Assembly: GCA_030386875.1 (NCBI GenBank)
Contig: CM059576.1
Span: 60,697,581-60,761,580 of the forward strand
Source: Morinoia aosen
Taxonomy: Eukaryota; Arthropoda; Malacostraca; Amphipoda; Talitridae
Direction of reading: 5' to 3'
Length of the DNA: 64,000 bases
The notes under the pieces were generated by a model. That model searched no databases. It saw only the letters and a program-made list of their open reading frames with translations, and was not told the origin of the DNA. The position numbers and the translations under genes are program-made. Of the stretch, positions 49,521 to 58,390 are shown piece after piece; position 1 is the first letter of the stretch, and every line of letters begins with the position of its first letter.

Positions 49521-52500
49521 TCTACTGGAGTAGGTTCGCTGTCTACTGGAGTAGGTTCGCTGTCTACTGGAGTAGGTTCGCTGTCTACTGGAGTAGGTTC
49601 GCGTTGTCTACTGGAGTGGGTTCGCGTTGTCTACTGGAGTGGGTTCGCGTTGTCTACTGGAGTGGGTTCGCGTTGTCTACTGGAGTGGGTTCGCGTTGTC
49701 TACTGGAGTGGGTTCGCGTTGTCTACTGGAGTGGGTTCGCGTTGTCTACTGGAGTGGGTTCGCGTTGTCTACTGGAGTGGGTTCGCGTTGTCTACTGGAG
49801 TGGGTTCGCGTTGTCTACTGGAGTGGGTTCGCGTTGTCTACTGGAGTGGGTTCGCGTTGTCTACTGGAGTGGGTTCGCGTTGTCTACTGGAGTGGGTTCG
49901 CGTTGTCTACTGGAGTGGGTTCGCGTTGTCTACTGGAGTAGGTTCGTGTTGTCTACTGGAGTAGGTTCGTGTTGTCTACTGGAGTAGGTTCGTGTTGTCT
50001 ACTGGAGTAGGTTCGTGTTGTCTACTGGAGTAGGTTCGTGTTGTCTACTGGAGTAGGTTCGTGTTGTCTACTGGAGTAGGTTCGTGTTGTCTACTGGAGT
50101 AGGTTCGTGTTGTCTACTGGAGTAGGTTCGTGTTGTCTACTGGAGTAGGTTCGTGTTGTCTACTGGAGTAGTTTCGTGTTGTCTACTGGAGTAGGTTCGT
50201 GTTGTCTACTGGAGTAGGTTCGCGTTGTCTACTGGAGTGGGTTCGCGTTGTCTACTGGAGTGGGTTCGCGTTGTCTACGGGAGTGGGTTCGCGTTGTCTA
50301 CGGGAGTGGGTTCGCGTTGTCTACGGGAGTGGGTTCGCGTTGTCTACGGGAGTGGGTTCGCGTTGTCTACGGGAGTGGGTTCGCGTTGTCTACTGGAGTG
50401 GGTTCGCGTTGTCTACTGGAGTGGGTTCGCGTTGTCTACTGGAGTGGGTTCGCGTTGTCTACTGGAGTGGGTTCGCGTTGTCTACTGGAGTGGGTTCGCG
50501 TTGTCTACTGGAGTGGGTTCGCGTTGTCTACTGGAGTGGGTTCGCGTTGTCTACTGGAGTGGGTTCGCGTTGTCTACTGGAGTGGGTTCGCGTTGTCTAC
50601 TGGAGTGGGTTCGTGTTGTCTACTGGAGTGGGTTCGTGTTGTCTACTGGAGTGGGTTCGTGTTGTCTACTGGAGTGGGTTCGTGTTGTCTACTGGAGTGG
50701 GTTCGTGTTGTCTACTGGAGTGGGTTCGTGTTGTCTACTGGAGTGGGTTCGTGTTGTCTACTGGAGTGGGTTCGTGTTGTCTACTGGAGTGGGTTCGTGT
50801 TGTCTACTGGAGTGGGTTCGCGTTGTCTACTGGAGTGGGTTCGCGTTGTCTACTGGAGTGGGTTCGCGTTGTCTACTGGAGTGGGTTCGCGTTGTCTACT
50901 GGAGTGGGTTCGCGTTGTCTACTGGAGTGGGTTCGCGTTGTCTACTGGAGTGGGTTCGCGTTGTCTACTGGAGTGGGTTCGCGTTGTCTACTGGAGTGGG
51001 TTCGCGTTGTCTACTGGAGTGGGTTCGCGTTGTCTACTGGAGTGGGTTCGCGTTGTCTACTGGAGTGGGTTCGCGTTGTCTACTGGAGTGGGTTCGCGTT
51101 GTCTACTGGAGTGGGTTCGCGTTGTCTACTGGAGTGGGTTCGCGTTGTCTACTGGAGTGGGTTCGCGTTGTCTACTGGAGTGGGTTCGCGTTGTCTACTG
51201 GAGTGGGTTCGCGTTGTCTACTGGAGTGGGTTCGCGTTGTCTACTGGAGTGGGTTCGCGTTGTCTACTGGAGTGGGTTCGCGTTGTCTACTGGAGTGGGT
51301 TCGCGTTGTCTACTGGAGTGGGTTCGCGTTGCCTACTGGAGTGGGTTCGCGTTGCCTACTGGAGTGGGTTCGCGTTGCCTACTGGAGTGGGTTCGCGTTG
51401 TCTACTGGAGTGGGTTCGCGTTGTCTACTGGAGTGGGTTCGCGTTGCCTACTGGAGTGGGTTCGCGTTGTCTACTGGAGTGGGTTCGCGTTGTCTACTGG
51501 AGTGGGTTCGCGTTGTCTACTGGAGTGGGTTCGCGTTGTCTACTGGAGTGGGTTCGCGTTGTCTACTGGAGTGGGTTCGCGTTGTCTACTGGAGTGGGTT
51601 CGCGTTGTCTACTGGAGTGGGTTCGCGTTGTCTACTGGAGTGGGTTCGCGTTGTCTACTGGAGTGGGTTCGCGTTGTCTACTGGAGTGGGTTCGCGTTGT
51701 CTACTGGAGTGGGTTCGCGTTGTCTACTGGAGTGGGTTCGCGTTGTCTACTGGAGTGGGTTCGCGTTGTCTACTGGAGTGGGTTCGCGTTGTCTACTGGA
51801 GTGGGTTCGCGTTGTCTACTGGAGTGGGTTCGCGTTGTCTACTGGAGTGGGTTCGCGTTGTCTACTGGAGTGGGTTCGCGTTGTCTACTGGAGTGGGTTC
51901 GCGTTGTCTACTGGAGTGGGTTCGCGTTGTCTACTGGAGTGGGTTCGCGTTGTCTACTGGAGTGGGTTCGCGTTGTCTACTGGAGTGGGTTCGCGTTGTC
52001 TACTGGAGTGGGTTCGCGTTGTCTACTGGAGTGGGTTCGCGTTGTCTACTGGAGTGGGTTCGCGTTGTCTACTGGAGTGGGTTCGCGTTGTCTACTGGAG
52101 TGGGTTCGCGTTGTCTACTGGAGTGGGTTCGCGTTGTCTACTGGAGTGGGTTCGCGTTGTCTACTGGAGTGGGTTCGCGTTGTCTACTGGAGTGGGTTCG
52201 CGTTGTCTACTGGAGTGGGTTCGCGTTGTCTACTGGAGTGGGTTCGCGTTGTCTACTGGAGTGGGTTCGCGTTGTCTACTGGAGTGGGTTCGCGTTGTCT
52301 ACTGGAGTGGGTTCGCGTTGTCTACTGGAGTGGGTTCGCGTTGTCTACTGGAGTGGGTTCGCGTTGTCTACTGGAGTGGGTTCGCGTTGTCTACTGGAGT
52401 GGGTTCGCGTTGTCTACTGGAGTGGGTTCGCGTTGTCTACTGGAGTGGGTTCGCGTTGTCTACTGGAGTGGGTTCGCGTTGTCTACTGGAGTGGGTTCGC

Positions 52501-55078
52501 GTTGTCTACTGGAGTGGGTTCGCGTTGTCTACTGGAGTGGGTTCGCGTTGTCTACTGGAGTGGGTTCGCGTTGTCTACTGGAGTGGGTTCGCGTTGTCTA
52601 CTGGAGTGGGTTCGCGTTGTCTACTGGAGTGGGTTCGCGTTGTCTACGGGAGTGGGTTCGCGTTGTCTACGGGAGTGGGTTCGCGTTGTCTACGGGAGTG
52701 GGTTCGCGTTGTCTACGGGAGTGGGTTCGCGTTGTCTACGGGAGTGGGTTCGCGTTGTCTACGGGAGTGGGTTCGTGTTGTCTACGGGAGCGGGTTCGCG
52801 TTGTCTACGGGAGTGGGTTCGTGTTGTCTACGGGAGTGGGTTCGTGTTGTCTACGGGAGTGGGTTCGTGTTGTCTACGGGAGTGGGTTCGTGTTGTCTAC
52901 GGGAGTGGGTTCGTGTTGTCTACGAGAGTGGGTTCGTGTTGTCTACGGGAGTGGGTTCGTGTTGTCTACGGGAGTGGGTTCGTGTTGTCTACGGGAGTGG
53001 GTTCGTGTTGTCTACGGGAGTGGGTTCGTGTTGTCTACGGGAGTGGGTTCGTGTTGTCTACGGGAGTGGGTTCGTGTTGTCTACGGGAGTGGGTTCGTGT
53101 TGTCTACGGGAGTGGGTTCGTGTTGTCTACGGGAGTGGGTTCGTGTTGTCTACGGGAGTGGGTTCGTGTTGTCTACGGGAGTGGGTTCGTGTTGTCTACG
53201 GGAGTGGGTTCGTGTTGTCTACGGGAGTGGGTTCGTGTTGTCTACGGGAGTGGGTTCGTGTTGTCTACGGGAGTGGGTTCGTGTTGTCTACGGGAGTGGG
53301 TTCGTGTTGTCTACGGGAGTGGGTTCGTGTTGTCTACGGGAGTGGGTTCGTGTTGTCTACGGGAGTGGGTTCGTGTTGTCTACGGGAGTGGGTTCGTGTT
53401 GTCTACGGGAGTGGGTTCGTGTTGTCTACGGGAGTGGGTTCGTGTTGTCTACGGGAGTGGGTTCGTGTTGTCTACGGGAGTGGGTTCGTGTTGTCTACGG
53501 GAGTGGGTTCGTGTTGTCTGCGGGACTTGGTTCGTGTTGTCTGCGGGACTTGGTTCTTGTTGTCTGCGGGACTTGGTTCGTGTTGTCTGCGGGACTTGGT
53601 TCGTGTTGTCTGCGGGACTTGGTTCGTGTTGTCTGCGGGACTTGGTTCGTGTTGTCTGCGGGACTTGGTTCGTGTTGTCTGCGGGACTTGGTTCGTGTTG
53701 TCTGCGGGAGTAGGTTCGTGTTGTCTGCGGGAGTAGGTTCGTGTTGTCTGCGGGAGTAGGTTCGTGTTGTCTGCGGGAGTAGGTTCGTGTTGTCTGCGGG
53801 AGTAGGTTCGTGTTGTCTGCGGGAGTAGGTTCGTGTTGTCTGCGGGAGTAGGTTCGTGTTGTCTGCGGGAGTAGGTTCGTGTTGTCTGCGGGAGTAGGTT
53901 CGTGTTGTCTGCGGGAGTAGGTTCGTGTTGTCTGCGGGAGTAGGTTCGTGTTGTCTGCGGGAGTAGGTTCGTGTTGTCTGCGGGAGTAGGTTCGTGTTGT
54001 CTGCGGGAGTAGGTTCGTGTTGTCTGCGGGAGTAGGTTCGTGTTGTCTGCGGGAGTAGGTTCGTGTTGTCTGCGGGAGTAGGTTCGTGTTGTCTGCGGGA
54101 GTAGGTTCGTGTTGTCTGCGGGAGTAGGTTCGTGTTGTCTGCGGGAGTAGGTTCGTGTTGTCTGCGGGAGTAGGTTCGTGTTGTCTGCGGGAGTAGGTTC
54201 GTGTTGTCTGCGGGAGTAGGTTCGTGTTGTCTGCGGGAGTAGGTTCGTGTTGTCTGCGGGAGTAGGTTCGTGTTGTCTGCGGGAGTAGGTTCGTGTTGTC
54301 TGCGGGAGTAGGTTCGTGTTGTCTGCGGGAGTAGGTTCGTGTTGTCTGCGGGAGTAGGTTCGTGTTGTCTGCGGGAGTAGGTTCGTGTTGTCTGCGGGAG
54401 TAGGTTCGTGTTGTCTGCGGGAGTAGGTTCGTGTTGTCTGCGGGAGTAGGTTCGTGTTGTCTGCGGGAGTAGGTTCGTGTTGTCTGCGGGAGTAGGTTCG
54501 TGTTGTCTGCGGGAGTAGGTTCGTGTTGTCTGCGGGAGTAGGTTCGTGTTGTCTGCGGGAGTAGGTTCGTGTTGTCTGCGGGAGTAGGTTCGTGTTGTCT
54601 GCGGGAGTAGGTTCGTGTTGTCTACGGGAGTAGGTTCGTGTTGTCTACGGGAGTAGGTTCGTGTTGTCTACGGGAGTAGGTTCGTGTTGTCTACGGGAGT
54701 AGGTTCGTGTTGTCTACGGCAGTAGGTTCGTGTTGTCTACGGGAGTAGGTTCGTGTTGTCTACGGGAGTAGGTTCGTGTTGTCTACGGGAGTAGGTTCGT
54801 GTTGTCTACGGGAGTAGGTTCGTGTTGTCTACGGAAGTAGGTTCGTGTTGTCTACGGAAGTAGGTTCGTATTGTCTACGGGAGTAGGTTCGTGTTGTCTA
54901 CGGGAGTAGGTTCGTGTTGTCTACGGGAGTAGGTTCGTGTTGTCTACGGGAGTAGGTTCGTGTTGTCTACGGGAGTAGGTTCGTGTTGTCTACGGAAGTA
55001 GGTTCGTATTGTCTACGGGAGTTGGTTCGTATTGTCTACGGGAGTAGGTTCGTGGTCTACTGGAGAAGGTTTTTTGTC
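49521..55078. repeat. 23-bp minisatellite/satellite array, about 240 units
   Basis: Head-to-tail units with core CTACTGGAGTGGGTTCGC. The first three units are 21 bp (TCGCTG junction); from 49584 they are 23 bp (TCGCGTTG). Variants come in contiguous blocks: GTAGG/CGTG at about 49936-50215; CGGGAG/CGCG at about 50276-50390; CTGG/CGTG at about 50613-50820; a long CTGG/CGCG block at about 50821-52640 with a few GCCTAC units; CGGG/CGTG at about 52770-53512; GGGACTTGG at about 53513-53705; TGCGGGAGTAGG at about 53706-54615; TACGGGAGTAGG to about 55050. Because 23 is not divisible by 3, all three + frames read the same 23-residue peptide, which explains the very long frames. This is not a gene. Confidence 0.97.
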
Positions 55079-55927
55079 TATTAGGGTAGGGCTTTGGCCT
55101 GCTGAAATTGGGCATTGGCCTGCTGAAATTGGGCATTGGCCTGCTGAAATTGGACTTTGGCGTCTGAAGTTGGGCGTTGGCCTGCTGAAGTTGGGCGTTG
55201 GCCTGCTGAAGTTGGGCGTTGGCCTGCTGAAGTTGGGCGTTGGCCTGCTGAAGTTGGGCGTTGGCCTGCTGAAGTTGGGCGTTGGCCTGCTGAAGTTGGG
55301 CGTTGGCCTGCTGAAGTTGGGCGTTGGCCTGCTGAAGTTGGGCGTTGGCCTGCTGAAGTTGGGCGTTGGCCTGCTGAAGTTGGGCGTTGGCCTGCTGAAG
55401 TTGGGCGTTGGCCTGCTGAAGTTGGGCGTTGGCCTGCTGAAGTTGGGCGTTGGCCTGCTGAAGTTGGGCGTTGGCCTGCTGAAGTTGGGCGTTGGCCTGC
55501 TGAAGTTGGGCGTTGGCCTGCTGAAGTTGGGCGTTGGCCTGCTGAAGTTGGGCGTTGGCCTGCTGAAGTTGGGCGTTGGCCTGCTGAAGTTGGGCGTTGG
55601 CCTGCTGAAGTTGGGCGTTGGCCTGCTGAAGTTGGGCGTTGGCCTGCTGAAGTTGGGCGTTGGCCTGCTGAAGTTGGGCGTTGGCCTGCTGAAGTTGGGC
55701 GTTGGCCTGCTGAAGTTGGGCGTTGGCCTGCTGAAGTTGGGCGTTGGCCTGCTGAAGTTGGGCGTTGGCCTGCTGAAGTTGGGCGTTGGCCTGCTGAAGT
55801 TGGGCGTTGGCCTGCTGAAGTTGGGCGTTGGCCTGCTGAAGTTGGGCGTTGGCCTGCTGAAATAGGCTCTTCGCCTTCTGAGCACTCTTGTTCTACCGGA
55901 GTAGGGTTAGACCTGCTTTAGTAGAAT
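55079..55927. repeat. 21-bp satellite array, about 37 units plus decayed edge units
   Basis: The core unit is CCTGCTGAAGTTGGGCGTTG (plus G), from about 55096 to 55862. The first units read GAAATTGGGCATTG and one unit is 20 bp (CGTCTGAAGTTGG). The right edge has decayed units (CTGAAATAGGCTCTTCG, then CTACCGGAGTAGGG, then CTGCTTTAGTAG) up to about 55927. Since 21 is a multiple of 3 it gives long 7-residue repeat frames on both strands (FSRPTPN on the minus strand). The reading is a property of the repeat; no promoter, start context or flanking coding sequence supports a protein. Confidence 0.95.
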
Positions 55928-56045
55928 ACTGAATTTGTGCTTGCTGCGTTGAAAATAATTATAAAAATTCAGAATAATGTATTTGGGTGTAAAACAGTTC
56001 ATTGACGAGAGTAAGTCGTCTGTGTGAAGCTGCACTAGACGAAGT

Positions 56046-57472
56046 GGTAAATGTTGGGAGAGGACGCTCATCGATTTTCGAATTTCCATTGCTCGTATGA
56101 GAGTAATTAGATCGAAATAAACAACTTTTCTTTGTTGCACTTTCTGTCGCAGATTAGTATGTAACGAGTTGTAGCGGTGCCCTAACGGTACGAAATTTAA
56201 CCAATCTAACTAAACGTAACGTAACTAAACGTAACGTAACTAAACGTAACGTAACTGAACGTAACGTAACTGAACGTAACGTAACTGAACGTAACGTAAC
56301 TGAACGTAACGTAACGTAACGTAACGTAACTGAACGTAACGTAACTGAACGTAACATAACTGAACGTAACGTAACTGGACGTAACGTAACTGGACGTAAC
56401 GTAACTGGACGTAACGTAACTGGACGTAACGTAACTGGACGTAACGTAACTGGACGTAACGTAACTGGACGTAACGTAACTGGACGTAACGTAACTGGAC
56501 GTAACGTAACTGGACGTAACGTAACTGGACGTAACGTAACTGGACGTAACGTAACTGGACGTAACGTAACTGGACGTAACGTAACTGGACGTAACGTAAC
56601 TGGACGTAACGTAACTGGACGTAACGTAACTGGACGTAACGTAACTGGACGTAACGTAACTGGACGTAACGTAACTGGACGTAACGTAACTGGACGTAAC
56701 GTAACTGGACGTAACGTAACTGGACGTAACGTAACTGGACGTAACGTAACTGGACGTAACGTAACTGGACGTAACGTAACTGGACGTAACGTAACTGGAC
56801 GTAACGTAACTGGACGTAACGTAACTGGACGTAACGTAACTGGACGTAACGTAACTGGACGTAACGTAACTGGACGTAACGTAACTGGACGTAACGTAAC
56901 TGGACGTAACGTAACTGGACGTAACGTAACTGGACGTAACGTAACTGGACGTAACGTAACTGGACGTAACGTAACTGGACGTAACGTAACTGGACGTAAC
57001 GTAACTGGACGTAACGTAACTGGACGTAACGTAACTAAATGTATCGTAACTAAATGTATCGTAACTAAATGTATCGTAACTAAATGTATCGTAACTAAAC
57101 GTAACGTAACTAAACGTAACGTAACGTAACTAAACATAACGTAACGTAACTAAACATAACGTAACGTAACTAAACATAACGTAACTATACGTAACGTAGC
57201 GTAGCTCAAGCTAACGATCCTTGGCGCGAATTAGAGCCGTCTGATTAGAGATTTTATCGATTCAACCCCTGAAAATTTTCTATGAAAGAAAACGCAATGA
57301 TTTTTCCTACCAGAATGACAAGAATTTCGGTCATTAACATACCGCTATAACTCGTTTAATACTTATTTGCGACGAAAAATGCATAGAAAAAGGTTTTTAT
57401 TTCGATCTGATTAACATCATACAAGCAACAAAAATTAGAAAATCGATAAGTGTCCTCTCTTTAACTAGCACC
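56046..57472. mobile_element. Family A MITE, copy A7, containing a 15-bp satellite
   Basis: The left end GGTAAATGTTGGGAGAGGAC and right end GTCCTCTCTTTAACTAGCACC-like are diverged inverted repeats. Both arms carry the family's ATCGATTTTC and GATCGAAATAAA blocks and the CGAGTTGTAGCGG / CCGCTATAACTCG blocks. Flanks are a perfect 8-bp duplication, GACGAAGT (56038-56045 and 57473-57480). At 1,427 bp it is more than twice the family length; the excess is the tandem array at about 56206-57192. Confidence 0.88.
56206..57192. repeat. 15-bp tandem array, about 65 units
   Basis: The unit is GTAACTGGACGTAAC. The left edge has CTAAAC and CTGAAC variants; the centre is a homogeneous CTGGAC block (about 56375-57030); the right edge has CTAAATGTATC and CTAAACATAAC variants and some 20-bp units with an extra GTAAC. 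The minus strand reads a VTLRP pentapeptide repeat of ~300 residues, which is a by-product. The array lies wholly inside MITE A7. Confidence 0.95.
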
Positions 57473-57487
57473 GACGAAGTTATACAT

Positions 57488-57896
57488 GTTAAGGAAACCA
57501 TGTCGGTTTTGGCTTCTAAAATTAAAAAATTAATAAAAAATACTTCTAGAGCGAAATAAGCTTGGAGGTATTTACAACATGTTTAGAACATTCGAATGAA
57601 TGTTCAGAGCCCAATATTTTTTTAAATTTGCCCCCCCCCCTCAAAGGGAAATTTCTAAAAATCAGCATGTCTCAGCCAATACTGTACGTAGAGACGATTA
57701 GTTTTTTTGTCCGATTCACCATGAACTCCTCTACAAACCCATGAACTGGTCTACAAATTTAAAAAAATTTTGGGCCCTGATCATTCATTCGAATGTTCTA
57801 AACATGTTGTGAATACTTCCAAGCTTATTTCGCTCTAGAAGTATTTTTTATTAATTTTTGAATTTTAGAAGCCAAAACCGACATGGTTTCCTTAAC
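57488..57896. mobile_element. Foldback MITE next to A7
   Basis: The left arm from GTTAAGGAAACCATGTCGGT is mirrored by ACCGACATGGTTTCCTTAAC at the right end. Further in, TACTTCTAGAGCGAAATAAG and AACATGTTTAGAACATTCGA match their complements near 57825 and 57790. The arms are about 120 bp each and near-identical. The centre is unpaired and holds a short C run. It starts 8 bp after the right target duplication of A7. No clear target duplication of its own was found. Confidence 0.85.
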
Positions 57897-58272
57897 GTTG
57901 ACGCGAAAGTAACGAATACGTGATATTAGAATTAGAAAATGCATGGGCTGAATCAGGAATATTTGTTTTGAAGAATTTCATCACTTCCTGTATTTTCTTT
58001 TATTTTCCGATTTTCTAGTCGCTTGAACCAGGAGGACCTCGTTCTGCATGTAAAATCTTGTGTCTTGAGGCATGTTAGAAAAGTAAAATAAACATATTTT
58101 CTTTAAAACAAGTACTGAATGACTTGTAAGCTTAGCAAATAAAGCTGGCCACTTTGGCTCTAATCATATCGTTACCACTCAAAATTTGAGGCTTATGTTT
58201 ACCAACACAAGTCATTGTTAGCTCTGTAAAAGCATTGATATATTACAAATTCTCGTCCAACTAGCCAGGATC
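57897..58272 (+). promoter_or_regulatory. Presumed upstream region of the alkaline phosphatase gene
   Basis: 376 bp between the MITE and the start codon. A TATA-like TGATATATTA lies near 58236-58245, about 30 bp before the probable 5' UTR. This is only a candidate; an upstream non-coding exon is equally possible. Confidence 0.25.
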
Positions 58273-58390
58273 ATGACTCGCTGTCTTATTTTGCTTGTGG
58301 CCTTCCTGGCCTGTGGAGAGAGTACGTATTTCTCAAGGCCTGCGGTGCCGGATGGCGTCAAGATCTTCCCTACGCCTCGTGCCAGCGAAG
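58273..58390 (+). CDS. Alkaline phosphatase, exon 1 (signal peptide)
   Basis: ATG in a fair context (GGATCATGA) opens MTRCLILLVAFLACGE, a typical secretory signal with hydrophobic core LILLVAFLACG, followed by STYFSRPAVPDGVKIFPTPR and ASE. It ends at a consensus donor (GAAG/GTAAGT) after the first base of an aspartate codon that exon 2 completes. Membrane-type insect alkaline phosphatases start this way, with a signal peptide and a short variable stretch before the FWY..AQ helix. They hydrolyse phosphate monoesters at the outer face of the cell, usually GPI-anchored, for example in gut. The paralogue cannot be decided from this part. Confidence 0.75.

Noticed and set aside
50199..53759. Three overlapping + strand open frames of about 1,160-1,190 codons
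   Set aside because: All three frames encode the same 23-residue repeat because the DNA unit is 23 bp and happens to lack stops when it carries GTGGG. There is no start context, splice site or flanking coding sequence.
55013..55885. 290-codon minus-strand frame with FSRPTPN repeats, resembling a Pro/Ser-rich protein
   Set aside because: The 21-bp unit is a multiple of three, so any stop-free frame stays open. The + strand is open too. Edge units decay without frame conservation.
49521..55927. CRISPR-like array
   Set aside because: Units are contiguous with no unique spacers, and the window is eukaryotic.
56154..57137. 327-codon minus-strand frame of VTLRP repeats
   Set aside because: It is a by-product of the 15-bp array inside MITE A7, where a stop-free unit cannot produce a stop.
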